A DNA stretch of 64,000 nt from Pseudomonas sp. PD9R (GCF_019200975.1 NZ_JAHTMR010000002.1:541679-605678), one strand, 5' to 3'. Positions 8,708 to 18,615 are shown, counted from the stretch's first letter. Program-made: numbers and translations. The notes: generated by a model not told the origin, from the sequence alone.

Positions 8708-9012
8708 GTCTGGCGTGTGCCAGTTATTGCTTTATATCTCCAGCCAAGTCCGTGTCTAAAGTTTGTAAACGGCGGCGAATTCCAGAGGATATCAAGAGCA
8801 ATGCTGGCTGGATGTTTCGTGTGTTTGTCTGAAAAGTTACTCGTGCGTGTCATCAGTCTTACTTTGATTTGTGCGGTTTGTTTTGATTAAAGGTAGCGCT
8901 TTGCTTCGTAACATCTGCTGGCTTTTATTTGCCTTTATAACCTGCCTCGCTCATCTACTCTGTCAGAACAGGTTAAAAGCCTGTTGCTGTTAATAATCGC
9001 AAGGAGCGAACA
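8708..9012. other. Intergenic region before the DUF1508 gene
   Basis: 305 bases, AT-richer than the surroundings. I see no REP unit, no convincing open frame and no RNA gene. An AAGGAG ribosome site at 9001-9006 serves the next gene. Confidence 0.45.
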
Positions 9013-9204
9013 ATGTATTTTGAGATTTACAGGCAAACCCGTGGCACTGTTCTGACCGGCAAAGGCCAATGGCGCTGGCGTTTACGGGCAGGAAATCATG
9101 AAACGATTGCCAGTGGGGAGGCTTACGTCAACAAGACTGATTGCGTGCATGCCATCAGTTTGATCAAGGGGACGTGCGATCAAACCCCGGTCAAGGAGAT
9201 CTAG
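9013..9204 (+). CDS. DUF1508 (YegP-family) small protein
   Basis: 63 residues matching one DUF1508 repeat: MYFEIYRQTRGT...GQWRWRLRAGNHETIASGEAYVNKTDC. E. coli YegP carries two such repeats in tandem; this is the single-repeat form. The fold is a small beta-rich unit of unknown function. It has a strong ribosome site and its own terminator, so it is probably expressed alone. Confidence 0.82.
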   Translation: MYFEIYRQTRGTVLTGKGQWRWRLRAGNHETIASGEAYVNKTDCVHAISLIKGTCDQTPVKEI

Positions 9205-9218
9205 GCGTCGATCAGTGG

Positions 9219-9245
9219 AGCTGCTCGGACTGAGCAGCTTCGTTT
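9219..9245 (+). terminator. Terminator after the DUF1508 gene
   Basis: A perfect 8-bp stem AGCTGCTC/GAGCAGCT with a 5-base loop, followed by TCGTTT. The T-run is short, so strength is uncertain. Confidence 0.65.
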
Positions 9246-9390
9246 CACCGGGCTGCATGGGTTTCAACACCAGTCGTGTGAACGTTTTTGCATTAAACGC
9301 AAAGTGTTGAGGCAATTCGCTCAGGTCGCATAGACGCCGATTGCGACACCTCCCTAAACTGTCGGCAGTTATTGGGCGCGGGGGCAATGG

Positions 9391-10317
9391 ATGAATCGCA
9401 ACGAACTACGCAAGGCCGACATCAACCTGATGGTGGTGTTTGAGGCGCTGATGCTTGAGCGCAATGTCACCAAGGTGGCAAAGAAGCTGTTTCTCGGTCA
9501 GCCGACCATCAGTTCAGCGCTCAATCGTCTGCGTACAATGTTCAACGATCCGTTGTTCATTCGCGTCGGTCATCGCATGGAACCGACGGCGCGGGCGGAA
9601 GAGATTTTTCGACACCTGTCGCCAGCGCTGGATTCATTGTCGGTAGCGTTGAGCCTGACCCATGATTTTGACCCCAGCAGCAGCACCATGACCTTTCGTA
9701 TCGGTATGTCTGACGATGTCGAGTTTGGTCTGTTACCGCCGCTGCTACGCGCGTTGCGCGAGGAAGCGCCGAAGGTGGTTTTCGTGGTGCAAAGTGTCGA
9801 TTACTGGCGGATACCGGACCTGCTCGCATCCGGCGATGTAACGGTAGGCATCACCCAGACTCGCGGATTGCCAGCCAACGCCAAACGCAAGTTGCTGCGG
9901 CATATCTATCCCTGCGTGTTGCGTGCCGATGCTTCCGATACGCCGCTGACCATCGATGAGTACTGCTCGCGCCCGCATGTGCTGGTGTCCCATATCGCCA
10001 ACGTCAGCGGCTACGCCGATGAGTGGCTGGCGCAGATCGGTCGCTCACGCCAAGTGGTGCTTTCGGTACCGCAGTACAGTTCCTTGCCGGCATTGCTTGC
10101 CGGGACGGATCTGATTGCCAGCCTGCCGGACTACACGGCCGAAGCCATGGCGGCGTCCGGGCAGTTGTTCAAGGAGCCGTTTCCGTTCAAGACCCCGACC
10201 CTTGAGTTGTCCATGGTGTGGTTAAGCCATGTTGATACCGACCCTGCCGAGCGCTGGCTGCGATCACGGCTTGAAGCATATATGGGGGAGCGCAACTTAT
10301 TGTCACTGCCCCAGTAA
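9391..10317 (+). CDS. LysR-family transcriptional regulator
   Basis: 308 residues. An N-terminal winged helix-turn-helix lies at about 8-65 (RKADINLMVVFEALMLERNVTKVAKKLF... in outline, with QPTISSALNRLR as recognition helix), then a periplasmic-binding-like effector domain. The DINLMVVFEALM start resembles the NodD/LeuO branch rather than the CysB branch. No divergent target is apparent. The gene downstream on the same strand encodes an isomerase 56 bases away. Confidence 0.88.
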   Translation: MNRNELRKADINLMVVFEALMLERNVTKVAKKLFLGQPTISSALNRLRTMFNDPLFIRVGHRMEPTARAEEIFRHLSPALDSLSVALSLTHDFDPSSSTMTFRIGMSDDVEFGLLPPLLRALREEAPKVVFVVQSVDYWRIPDLLASGDVTVGITQTRGLPANAKRKLLRHIYPCVLRADASDTPLTIDEYCSRPHVLVSHIANVSGYADEWLAQIGRSRQVVLSVPQYSSLPALLAGTDLIASLPDYTAEAMAASGQLFKEPFPFKTPTLELSMVWLSHVDTDPAERWLRSRLEAYMGERNLLSLPQ

Positions 10318-10373
10318 CCAGGCAGCGCTGTGTTATATGTACGCATCTTCCACCGACCTGAAGGACTAACGCC

Positions 10374-10739
10374 ATGCCTCACCTGCACCTGGAATACACC
10401 GCCAACCTCCCTGAGCTGAATGCCGACGTGGCACTGATACGGCTCAACAACACGCTGGTGGGTTCCGGTCAGTTCGGTGCCGAGTTCGACATCAAGAGCC
10501 GCGCGGTGAAGGTCGAGACTTTCAAGGTCGGTACGGTATTGGCCGAGCGGGCGTTTGTGCACGTGAAGCTGGCGCTGTTGAGCGGTCGATCTTCCCAGAT
10601 CAAGCAACAACTGTCCGAAAGCCTGTTGGCCGTCGTGAAAGATTTGTGTGAATGGCCGGTGGGCATTGAAGTCCAGCTGTGCGTGGAAATACTCGACATC
10701 GATCGCGAGTCTTACAGCAAGACCGCCATCGGCGTTTGA
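10374..10739 (+). CDS. 5-carboxymethyl-2-hydroxymuconate isomerase family protein
   Basis: 121 residues of the CHMI family in the tautomerase superfamily. Pro2 would become the N-terminal catalytic proline after Met removal (MPHLHLEYTANL). CHMI proper acts in homoprotocatechuate breakdown, but no other gene of that pathway is present here. It may be a solitary paralogue with a different keto-enol substrate. Confidence 0.8.
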   Translation: MPHLHLEYTANLPELNADVALIRLNNTLVGSGQFGAEFDIKSRAVKVETFKVGTVLAERAFVHVKLALLSGRSSQIKQQLSESLLAVVKDLCEWPVGIEVQLCVEILDIDRESYSKTAIGV

Positions 10740-10974
10740 GTTTTTGGCCTTTTGGCGATCTGGAACGCCCCACGGGGTGGGCTTCCTAATCCTGAACCAG
10801 GGCTGAACCATTCTCAAATAAACCGAAACTTTCTGTCTGATGCCTGAAGCCAACTAATCGTTGGCTTCTTTTTCACAAAAAATTGATGGTCGGCTACCTA
10901 AAATTTGTGCTGTCGCGGTAAATGAAATTTTCACATTTGCCGTAGGCACTTCTTTTCAGGAACAGCCGATCACC

Positions 10975-12624
10975 ATGTTGAAGTTTAAAGCCGTGCGCCC
11001 CGAGTGGGTGACACTGATTGCCAGTGCCTTTCTATTAATTGGCTTCAATTTTGTACTGTGGCAACACCTCTTTGAGATCACCGCGGCTGACGGTAAAGGC
11101 ATCGCCATGCGCGTTGCTTTTGCGGCGATGATCTTCGCCGCTTTCAACATCGTGCTGACCCTGCTGGCCTTCCGTCCTGTGATGAAGCCGGTCCTGACGC
11201 TGCTGTTCATGGTCAGCGCGGGCGTGGCGTACTTCATGGGTCAATACGGCGTATTGATCGACGCCGGTATGTTCCGTAATTTCGCTGAAACCAATGCCAC
11301 GGAAGTGCGTGACTTACTGTCTATCAAGTTGCTCGTTTATATTGTGCTGCTCGGTATATTGCCGTCATGGTTGTTGTGGAAAACTCCGATTAACTACCGT
11401 CGCTGGCACCGTGAGTTACTCAGTAAAGTTCTGGTGAGCATTGCATCGGTTGCCGTCATCGGTGGCGTTGCTTTGGTTAACTATCAAGGTTTGTCGTCGT
11501 TGTTTCGCAATCACCATGAGTTGCGCCTGATGGTGGTGCCGAGCAACTACATTGGCGCTTCATTCGGTTACTTGCGTGAGCAGGTTGCGTCTGCGCATCA
11601 GCCTTTTGTCAAAGTGGGTGAAGATGCCCAGCGCAACCCAGCCTGGCAAAACCACGGGCGCAAATCCCTGACGGTATTGGTGGTAGGCGAAAGTGCCCGG
11701 GCCGAGAACTTCGGCATCCTGGGTTACGCCCGCGATACCACACCAAAACTCAGCAAGGAAGCCGGCCTGATTGCCTTTACCGATGTGCACTCCTGCGGCA
11801 CTGAAACCGCTGTATCGGTGCCATGCATGTTCTCCAATATGGGGCGCAAGGATTACAACGCGAGCAAAGCGAAGAACGAAGAAGGTTTGCTGGACGTGCT
11901 CAAGCGTGCCGGTCTCGATGTGATCTGGCGCGACAACCAGTCCGGTTGCAAAGGCACTTGCGATCGGGTCACGCTGGATGACGTCAGCAACCTGAAAGAC
12001 CCGGTGCTGTGTGCCAACAGTGAATGCCGCGATGAAATTCTGCTGCAGGGGCTGCAACATTTCATCGATACCCTGGATAAAGACACGGTGTTGGTATTGC
12101 ACCAGATGGGCAGTCACGGTCCGGAATACTTCAAGCGCTACCCGAAAGAATACGAGCGCTTTACCCCGGTTTGTGAAAGTAATGCGCTGAACAATTGCAG
12201 TCGCGAAAGTATCGTTAACGGTTATGACAACACACTGGTGTATACCGATCATGTGCTCTCGACCCTGATCGATCTGTTACGCAGCAACCAGGGCAAAGTA
12301 GATACCGCGATGCTTTATCTGTCGGATCACGGCGAGTCCCTGGGCGAATACAACCTGTTCCTGCACGGCACGCCTTACATGCTGGCGCCGGAACAACAAA
12401 AGCATGTTGCGATGTTGGCCTGGTTCTCCGACAGCTATCAAAAGTCGTTCTCGGTGGACACCCATTGCCTGCAGCTGAGCCGTGGAAAACCCTTGAGTCA
12501 GGACAATCTGTTCCATTCGATGTTGGGGCTGCTGGAAGTCAACAGTAAGGTCTACAACCAGGATCTGGATATGTTTGCCGGGTGCCGTGGCGCGGTGGCC
12601 GACGGAGTGTTGGCCAAAGATTGA
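10975..12624 (+). CDS. eptA: Lipid A phosphoethanolamine transferase
   Basis: Inner-membrane enzyme that adds phosphoethanolamine to lipid A phosphates, lowering surface charge. 549 residues from the ATG at 10975. About five N-terminal membrane segments (residues 10-170) precede a periplasmic alkaline-phosphatase-fold domain. That domain has VVGESARAENFGILGY (zinc ligand Glu), the nucleophile region GTETAVSVPCMFS and the zinc motif SDHGESLGE. A longer frame begins at 10861 but adds an unlikely prefix. Orthologues are often under PmrAB-type control; no such system adjoins here. Confidence 0.9.
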   Translation: MLKFKAVRPEWVTLIASAFLLIGFNFVLWQHLFEITAADGKGIAMRVAFAAMIFAAFNIVLTLLAFRPVMKPVLTLLFMVSAGVAYFMGQYGVLIDAGMFRNFAETNATEVRDLLSIKLLVYIVLLGILPSWLLWKTPINYRRWHRELLSKVLVSIASVAVIGGVALVNYQGLSSLFRNHHELRLMVVPSNYIGASFGYLREQVASAHQPFVKVGEDAQRNPAWQNHGRKSLTVLVVGESARAENFGILGYARDTTPKLSKEAGLIAFTDVHSCGTETAVSVPCMFSNMGRKDYNASKAKNEEGLLDVLKRAGLDVIWRDNQSGCKGTCDRVTLDDVSNLKDPVLCANSECRDEILLQGLQHFIDTLDKDTVLVLHQMGSHGPEYFKRYPKEYERFTPVCESNALNNCSRESIVNGYDNTLVYTDHVLSTLIDLLRSNQGKVDTAMLYLSDHGESLGEYNLFLHGTPYMLAPEQQKHVAMLAWFSDSYQKSFSVDTHCLQLSRGKPLSQDNLFHSMLGLLEVNSKVYNQDLDMFAGCRGAVADGVLAKD

Positions 12625-12695
12625 ATAACCGGGTTTATTTCTTGCAGCGGCCGCTCTCCTGCGGCCAGTAACACTTTGATCAAGAGCCATTGCAC

Positions 12696-13358
12696 ATGCC
12701 TGCTCAGACCCCATCCGCCATAGAACTCGAGTTCGCCCGGCGCTACGATCAGGAACACGCCCGCGTCTGTCTGCAGCCGTGCGCGCAGGGTCTGGCCGGG
12801 CGTCTGGCGTTCTGGCGTGAGGAGCAACTGGTACGCAATGCGCTTTATGTCGCCGGCGAACCAGGGTTGATCCTCGATGTAGCTTGCGGTGTCGGGCGCT
12901 TCTGGTCGGTGCTGGCCGAGCATGCGAACCGGGTGATTCTGGCAACCGATCCGTCCCAGGACATTCTCGATCACGCCCGTACTCACCATTCGCCTGGCTT
13001 ATTGAAGCGGGTCAGGACGTTTCAAAGTTCAGCCTTCAACATTGGTTTGTCAGAGAATGCAGTTGATTGCATTTTTTGCATGCAACTGTTTCAGCACATC
13101 GCTTGCTCCGAACATCGCTTGACGATGCTGCGCGAGTTTCACCGGGTCAGTCGCGATACGGTGATTATCGCGGTTCACGTCGGCGGCCGTTTCAAGGGGC
13201 GACGCACCGACGTGGAGGGGCTTGCAGCGCGTCCGCTGGCCAGCAAGGCGGAGGTAGAGGCCGAATTCAAGCAGGCGGGTTTTCTTGTGCTCAGCTACCA
13301 GGACTTCCTTCCCGGCTGCGCGCCGATGCGGGTTTACGTGCTGCGTAAGGTCGGCTAG
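12696..13358 (+). CDS. Class I SAM-dependent methyltransferase
   Basis: 220 residues. Motif I is LILDVACGVGRFWSVLAEH, followed by an acidic motif II near ILATDPSQ and a post-motif segment VDCIFCMQLFQHI. Substrate is not predictable. A TTG two codons upstream is possible, but the ATG at 12696 is preferred. It lies 71 bases after eptA on the same strand, which may hint at envelope or small-molecule modification. Confidence 0.82.
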   Translation: MPAQTPSAIELEFARRYDQEHARVCLQPCAQGLAGRLAFWREEQLVRNALYVAGEPGLILDVACGVGRFWSVLAEHANRVILATDPSQDILDHARTHHSPGLLKRVRTFQSSAFNIGLSENAVDCIFCMQLFQHIACSEHRLTMLREFHRVSRDTVIIAVHVGGRFKGRRTDVEGLAARPLASKAEVEAEFKQAGFLVLSYQDFLPGCAPMRVYVLRKVG

Positions 13359-13481
13359 CCCGGTTTTGTCGGACTATTCTTTTTGTTAAGCAGGTATTTT
13401 CGCTAACGCTCTTGTTCAGTGGATGCGCGGAAATCGCCGGGGGCGATATATACTGCGCGCCATTCATCAAGGGAGAGCCGT

Positions 13482-14615
13482 GTGGCCATCGATATTCACT
13501 GGATTCGCGACAACGATAGCCTCGGTCGGTTTTGCGCCGAATGGCACCAACTGCCCTACGTTGCCCTCGATACCGAATTCATGCGGGTCGATACTTTCTA
13601 TCCCATCGCGGGCCTGCTGCAGGTGGGCGATGGCGTACGCGCTTACCTGATTGATCCGCTGACCATCGACAACTGGCAGCCTTTGGCCGCCTTGCTGGAA
13701 AATCCGGCGGTGGTCAAAGTTGTTCATGCGTGCAGCGAAGACCTCGAAGTCCTGCTGCGCCTGACCGGCAGTCTGCCGGCGCCGCTGTTTGATACCCAAC
13801 TGGCCGCCGCTTACCTGAACCTGGGCTTCTCCATGGGCTATTCGCGGTTGGTGCAGGAAGTGCTCGGCATTGACCTGCCGAAGGGTGAAACCCGCTCCGA
13901 CTGGCTGCAACGCCCGCTTTCCGATACCCAGATCAGCTACGCCGCCGAAGATGCCTTGCACCTGGCGGAAGTATTCGTACAGCTTCGTCCGAAGCTTTCT
14001 GACGACAAATACGCCTGGGTCCTGGAAGACGGTGCCGAACTGGTGGCCAATCTGCGTCGCGAGATCGACCCGTATGAGGTCTATCGCGACGCCAAGCTGG
14101 CCTGGAAACTGTCCCGTGCCCAACTCACCGTATTGCGTGAGCTCTGCGCCTGGCGCGAGATACAAGCCCGTGCCCGTGATCTGCCGCGTAACCGCATCAT
14201 CCGCGAGCATTCACTGTGGCCACTGGCACGCACGCAGCCGGACAACCTCGGCGCGTTGGCGAAAATCGAAGACATGCACCCGCGTACCGTGCGTCAGGAC
14301 GGTGAGTTTCTGCTTGATCTGATCAAGCGCTCTGGCAGTGTGTCGCCTGATCTATGGCCGCCAGCCGTGCCGGAGCCATTGCCGGTGGATGCCGCCGCGC
14401 TACTCAAACAGATGAAAGCCATCGGCCAGGCCGAGGGCGAGCGCCTGAACATCGCGCCCGAACTGATGCTGCGCAAGAAAACCCTGGAAGCGCTGCTCAA
14501 GAGCGGCTATCCCAATGGTCCTTACCAATTGCCTGATTCGCTGCGTGGCTGGCGCCGCGAGTTGATGGGCCAGGCGCTGCTCGACAGCCTGGCCACCGCC
14601 GGAGAACAGCCTTGA
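13482..14615 (+). CDS. rnd: Ribonuclease D
   Basis: 3'-5' exoribonuclease acting on tRNA precursors and other structured RNA. 377 residues from a GTG at 13482 that follows GGGAGAG. DEDDy motifs are visible: [15 protein letters not shown] (Exo I), [10 protein letters not shown] (Exo II) and [13 protein letters not shown] (Exo III with catalytic Tyr). HRDC domains lie at about 210-290 and beyond. The longer frame from 13419 lacks a ribosome site. It overlaps ycgL by four bases. Confidence 0.95.
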   Translation: MAIDIHWIRDNDSLGRFCAEWHQLPYVALDTEFMRVDTFYPIAGLLQVGDGVRAYLIDPLTIDNWQPLAALLENPAVVKVVHACSEDLEVLLRLTGSLPAPLFDTQLAAAYLNLGFSMGYSRLVQEVLGIDLPKGETRSDWLQRPLSDTQISYAAEDALHLAEVFVQLRPKLSDDKYAWVLEDGAELVANLRREIDPYEVYRDAKLAWKLSRAQLTVLRELCAWREIQARARDLPRNRIIREHSLWPLARTQPDNLGALAKIEDMHPRTVRQDGEFLLDLIKRSGSVSPDLWPPAVPEPLPVDAAALLKQMKAIGQAEGERLNIAPELMLRKKTLEALLKSGYPNGPYQLPDSLRGWRRELMGQALLDSLATAGEQP

Positions 14616-14905
14616 AACGTATTTGTTCCATCTATCGAAGCCTGAAGAAAAACGAGATGTACCTCTATGTGCTCAAAAGCGATGCACTGGAGCGCGTCCC
14701 GGAGCCGCTGTTGGCAGCGTTCGGCAAGCCTCATCACGCGTTCGATCTAGTCCTGACTCCCGAGCGAAAACTGTCGCGTGAGGACATCGCCGTGGTGCTG
14801 GAAAATCTCGAAAAGCAGGGCTATCACCTGCAAATGCCGCCGGCCGAGGACGAATACATCGAACACTTGCCGGAAGAGTTGCTGCGACGCAACGATCCGA
14901 TGTGA
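14612..14905 (+). CDS. YcgL family protein
   Basis: 97 residues, full-length YcgL (DUF709). The family pattern is seen in [39 protein letters not shown] and the acidic ending with [13 protein letters not shown]. It starts at TTG within the rnd stop (TTGA overlap). The rnd-ycgL pair is conserved in gamma-proteobacteria, but no biochemical function is established. Confidence 0.9.
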   Translation: MKRICSIYRSLKKNEMYLYVLKSDALERVPEPLLAAFGKPHHAFDLVLTPERKLSREDIAVVLENLEKQGYHLQMPPAEDEYIEHLPEELLRRNDPM

Positions 14906-14958
14906 TCGGCAGACAGGTTCGGTTCAGAGCCTGTATGAAACACTGGAATGATTTTGGC

Positions 14959-14999
14959 GACGGCCGCGACGACGGAGCGACACTCTGGCGGCGGCCGTC
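14959..14999. other. Inverted repeat between ycgL and dehydrogenase genes
   Basis: GACGGCCGC at 14959-14967 and GCGGCCGTC at 14991-14999 form a 9-bp stem with a 23-base loop. There is no T-run, so it is not a classical terminator; it may be an mRNA stability element. Confidence 0.55.
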
Positions 15000-15025
15000 T
15001 GCACCGCTTTCGAAAGGTTTGAAGC

Positions 15026-15958
15026 ATGCGCGTTCTGATTGCTGAACACGACCACCCTGTCTACGCCCAACTGTTGCGCGAGGCAGCGCCGGATCTGGAA
15101 GTGCTGACTAGCGGCGACTCCGCCGAATTGGCCCGTCAGGCGGCTGATTGCCCTGTATGGCTCGGCCAGCCTGACCTGCTGGCGACTCTGCTGCGTCAGG
15201 GCCATCAGCCGCAATGGTTGCAATCGACTTGGGCAGGTATCACGCCGCTGTTGGCTGATGGCTTGCCACGGCACTATCGCCTGACCCGCGCGGTGGGGAT
15301 TTTCGGCCAGGTCATGGCTGAATACGTGCTTACTTATATGCTCGGTCACGAACGTGAAGTGTTGGCGCGGCTGGTCAGCCAGGTCGAACGCAAATGGGAC
15401 AGTCGCCATGGCCAAAGCCTGGCGGGGCGCAAGGTATTGATCGTCGGCACCGGTGATATCGGCCAGACCGTCGCGCAGTTTTTGCTGCCGTTCGGCGTCG
15501 AACTGTATGGCATCGCCAGTACCGCTCGTGAACTCGCACCGTTTGTCGAAGTCGGCTCGCTGGCCGATCTGCCGCGTTTGGTCGGTGAAGTGGATTACGT
15601 AGTCAATCTGCTGCCCAATACGCCGAACACTCACGATATTTACGATGCGGCGTTGTTCAAGCGATTCAAGCCGACCGGGTTGTTCATCAACGTCGGGCGC
15701 GGTGTCGCGGTGGTCGATGCGGACCTGGTGGATGCCTTGAAAGAAGGGCATCTGGTGGGTGCGGTGATCGACGTCTGCCGTCAGGAACCGTTGCCGCAAC
15801 GTCATCCATTCTGGACAGCCTGGGGCTTATTGTTGACGGGCCACAGTTCGGCACCGACCTCGCCATCGCTGATGGTTAACCTGTTTGTCGAGAATCTGCG
15901 GGCGTATCAGGCGGGTGAGGCGTTGCGCGGGGAAGTGGATTTCGATCGCGGGTATTGA
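15026..15958 (+). CDS. D-2-hydroxyacid dehydrogenase family protein
   Basis: 310 residues, NAD(P)-dependent. The Rossmann motif is VLIVGTGDIGQTVAQFLLPFG. Catalytic residues of the family are seen as Arg in NVGRGVAVVD, Glu near DVCRQEPLP and His in TGHSSAPTSP. The overall pattern resembles the GhrA/YcdW branch, which reduces glyoxylate and hydroxypyruvate, but substrate cannot be fixed. The ATG at 15026 follows GGTTTGAAGC; the gene is probably in the rnd-ycgL direction of transcription. Confidence 0.85.
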   Translation: MRVLIAEHDHPVYAQLLREAAPDLEVLTSGDSAELARQAADCPVWLGQPDLLATLLRQGHQPQWLQSTWAGITPLLADGLPRHYRLTRAVGIFGQVMAEYVLTYMLGHEREVLARLVSQVERKWDSRHGQSLAGRKVLIVGTGDIGQTVAQFLLPFGVELYGIASTARELAPFVEVGSLADLPRLVGEVDYVVNLLPNTPNTHDIYDAALFKRFKPTGLFINVGRGVAVVDADLVDALKEGHLVGAVIDVCRQEPLPQRHPFWTAWGLLLTGHSSAPTSPSLMVNLFVENLRAYQAGEALRGEVDFDRGY

Positions 15959-15967
15959 GGCGTAAGC

Positions 15968-16047
15968 AAAAAAGATCGCAGCCTGCGGCAGCTCTTTCAG
16001 GGATAGGTGTACACCTGTAGGAGCTGCCGAAGGCTGCGATCTTTTAC
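15968..16047. repeat. REP pair (family A)
   Basis: Inverted units AAGATCGCAGCCTGCGGCAG and CTGCCGAAGGCTGCGATCTT between two convergent genes. Confidence 0.9.
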
Positions 16048-16049
16048 TT

Positions 16050-16643
16050 TTAGAGGGTGAAGTCGCCTTCAGCCGCGAGTTCGCTCAGTGGACGACGCGG
16101 GCTTGGCGCTTCACGGGCTTGCAGGTAGTCCGCCAGTGTCGATTTGTCACCCAGTTTGCCAATCGCCACGGCGGCGTGCAGGGCGTAGCCTTCAGGAATG
16201 TTCAGCTCCTTGCGGGTCAGTTCCTGATCGAAACCGGCCATGCCGTGGGTGTGCCAGCCGCTGATGCTCGCTTGCAACGCCAGATGGCCCCAGGCCGAAC
16301 CCGTGTCAAAGGTGTGCCACAGGGCCGGGGTTTCTTCGGTGGCGCCAGGCGCCGCGAAGGTGGTTTTCGATACCACAATCACCAGCGCCGAAGCATGTTG
16401 CGCCCAACTGCGGTTGAACTCGTTCAGCAGGCCCAGGTAACGCTCCCAATTCGCGGTGTCGCGACGCGCGTAGAGAAACCGCCAAGGCTGTGAGTTGTAC
16501 GCCGACGGTGCCCAGCGTGCGGCTTCGAAGAAGCTGAGCAGCGTCTCGACGGGGATGGCTTCGCCGGTGAAAGCGCGAGGCGACCAGCGATCGGTGAACT
16601 GAGGATGGATGGCATAGTCGGCAACGCGTGTGTTTGCACTCAT
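16050..16643 (-). CDS. Nitroreductase family protein
   Basis: 197-residue FMN-dependent oxidoreductase. FMN-binding features are FTDRWSPRAFTG, FFEAARWAPSAYNSQPWRF and GWHTHGMAGFD. The start is set at 16643, where MSANTRVADYAIHPQF follows AAGGAATC; an upstream in-frame start would add about 30 residues without family support. It is likely to reduce quinones, enals or nitroaromatics, but the physiological substrate is unknown. It is divergent from the ycgN-like gene. Confidence 0.88.
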   Translation of the reverse strand: MSANTRVADYAIHPQFTDRWSPRAFTGEAIPVETLLSFFEAARWAPSAYNSQPWRFLYARRDTANWERYLGLLNEFNRSWAQHASALVIVVSKTTFAAPGATEETPALWHTFDTGSAWGHLALQASISGWHTHGMAGFDQELTRKELNIPEGYALHAAVAIGKLGDKSTLADYLQAREAPSPRRPLSELAAEGDFTL

Positions 16644-16808
16644 CAAGAGATTCCTTGCTACGTTTGAAAGTGAGGGGCGACGCAAAACCCTACGTGGCGG
16701 CGCAATAACTGACAAGCGCGTTCTACCGGCAGTCGCCAATGCTTGGCCCGCGAGGCTTAGGGCACTAGACTGGCGGCCTTTTCACCACCTGATATTGATG
16801 CTTGAGCC

Positions 16809-17258
16809 ATGGTCGCCAAAGTCGAACCGTTCTGGATACGTAAAACCCTCGATCAACTTGATCAGGAGGAATGGGAATCGCTGTGCGACGGTTGTGGCCT
16901 GTGCTGTCTGCAAAAGCTTGAGGATGAAGACGACAACAGCGTCTATTACACGCGCATCGCCTGCAAACTCCTGGACCTGAAAACCTGCCAGTGCAGCGAT
17001 TACCCGAATCGTCGCGACTTCGTGCCTGACTGCATCCAGCTTACGCCGGGCAAGGCTGACGAGTTCAAATGGCTACCGCCGACCTGTGGTTATCGACTGG
17101 TCAGCGAGGGCAAGGACCTGCCACTGTGGCATCACTTGGTGTGCGGTGATCGCGATGCGGTGCATCACGAACGTATTTCACAATCCGGGCGTATGCTCGC
17201 CGAAGGCAGCGTGCCGGAAGATGATTGGGAAGATCATCTGATTTTCCGGGCGGGTTGA
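16809..17258 (+). CDS. YcgN family cysteine-cluster protein (UPF0260)
   Basis: 149 residues with two cysteine groups: [11 protein letters not shown] near residue 27, and [18 protein letters not shown], with a further DCIQL and TCGY. The pattern suggests a bound metal or iron-sulfur cluster, as in the zinc/iron-chelating CxxCxxCC family. Function is unknown. It is followed 36 bases later by the M61-like gene. Confidence 0.9.
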   Translation: MVAKVEPFWIRKTLDQLDQEEWESLCDGCGLCCLQKLEDEDDNSVYYTRIACKLLDLKTCQCSDYPNRRDFVPDCIQLTPGKADEFKWLPPTCGYRLVSEGKDLPLWHHLVCGDRDAVHHERISQSGRMLAEGSVPEDDWEDHLIFRAG

Positions 17259-17294
17259 GCGCATTGCGTTCTGATGATTCACGAAGGAGTGTGT

Positions 17295-18527
17295 ATGGCT
17301 GTGGGATGGCGGCGGACGCTGGTCGTTGGATTACTGGCCCTGAGTTCGCCCCTGTGGGCGGCGACGAAGAAGGTCGATCTGGATTACCACGTGCGCCTGT
17401 TGCCGCAAAGTGATCAGGCTGAAGTCCGCCTGACGCTGGCCCAGGGCTCGGCAGTCCGCAGTCTGGATTTCGACCTCGGCGACGGCAGCCATTACAGCGA
17501 TTTCAAAGCCGACGGCCAGTGGCAGCTGACACCCGGCAAGCAGGCCCGCGGCGTGTGGCGACCGGCCACCGACAAGGCCCGCTTGACCTACCGTGTACGC
17601 ATCAGCCATGGACGCAAGAGCGGTAGCTTCGACACGCGCATGACCCCGGCCTGGGCCTTGATGCGCGGCGATGATCTGGTGCCGGCCGCCAAACTCGATC
17701 AGCAGGATGGCATCGAGCTGGTTTCACGCCTCGAATTCGAATTGCCCAACGGCTGGAAAAGCATCGAAACTGCCTGGCCGAGGATCGGCAAGAACAAATT
17801 CCGCATCGACAATGTTTCCAGACTGTTCGACCGACCAACCGGTTGGATGCTCGCCGGACAGCTCGGCAGTCGTCGCACTCGACTGGGCGAAACCGAAGTT
17901 ACCGTCGCCTCACCCCGAGGCCAGGGCATGCGCCGCATGGATGTGCTGACCCTGCTGACTTTCGTCTGGCCGCAAGTGCAAGCCGTGTTCCCTCGTCACC
18001 CCACTAAATTGCTGATTGTCGGCGCCAATGATCCGATGTGGCGCGGGGGGCTGGCGGCGCACGAGTCGATCTACCTCAACAGCCACTTGCCGTTGGTCAG
18101 CGAAAGCGGCACCAGTGCGTTGGTTCGTGAGTTGGTGCAGGTGTTCGGGCGGATCAACGATACTCAGCGCAGCGACTGGATCAGCGAGGGGTTTGCCGAG
18201 TTTTACGCGATCGAACTGGTGCGTCGCGCCGGAGGCGTGAGTGACGAGCGCTACCAAAGCCTTCAGGACAAGCTGATCAAGGACAGTCAGAAAGTCACGA
18301 CCTTGCGCGGTGAGCAGATCAGCCCGGCGCAAGTCTCGAAAGCGGTAGTGGTGTTGCAGGAGCTGGATCGCGAGATTCGCCTGAAGACCCGCAACAAGCG
18401 TTCGCTGGATGATGTGTTGCGTGGGGCCATGCATCTGGAGAGTGTTGATACCAAGGCGTTTGTGCAGCTCAGTGAAAGCGTTATCGGCGAGTCTTCCAAG
18501 GTTCTTGATACCGAGTTGCTTCAGTAA
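17295..18527 (+). CDS. Exported M61-like protein lacking the zinc-binding histidines
   Basis: 410 residues from the ATG at 17295, which follows GAAGGAG. A signal peptide (VVGLLALSSPLWAA) is likely cut near residue 23. The N-terminal half is a beta-sandwich-like region. Residues 277-305 align with the gluzincin active site: where HExxH is expected the sequence is R278-E-L-V-Q282, while the third-ligand motif WISEGFAEFY (Glu298) is kept. Both zinc histidines are therefore gone. The fold appears preserved and the gene intact, so a non-catalytic binding role is plausible. Family assignment is from motif layout only. Confidence 0.7.
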   Translation: MAVGWRRTLVVGLLALSSPLWAATKKVDLDYHVRLLPQSDQAEVRLTLAQGSAVRSLDFDLGDGSHYSDFKADGQWQLTPGKQARGVWRPATDKARLTYRVRISHGRKSGSFDTRMTPAWALMRGDDLVPAAKLDQQDGIELVSRLEFELPNGWKSIETAWPRIGKNKFRIDNVSRLFDRPTGWMLAGQLGSRRTRLGETEVTVASPRGQGMRRMDVLTLLTFVWPQVQAVFPRHPTKLLIVGANDPMWRGGLAAHESIYLNSHLPLVSESGTSALVRELVQVFGRINDTQRSDWISEGFAEFYAIELVRRAGGVSDERYQSLQDKLIKDSQKVTTLRGEQISPAQVSKAVVVLQELDREIRLKTRNKRSLDDVLRGAMHLESVDTKAFVQLSESVIGESSKVLDTELLQ

Positions 18528-18530
18528 AAA

Positions 18531-18611
18531 TCAAAAGATCGCAGACTTCGGCAGCTCCTGCATTGGGTTGGTGTACACCCTGCAGGAGCTGCCGAAGGCT
18601 GCGATCTTGTG
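18531..18611. repeat. REP pair (family A)
   Basis: Inverted units AAAAGATCGCAGACTTCGGC and GCCGAAGGCTGCGATCTT around a short spacer, between convergent genes. Confidence 0.88.
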
Positions 18612-18615
18612 CTTT

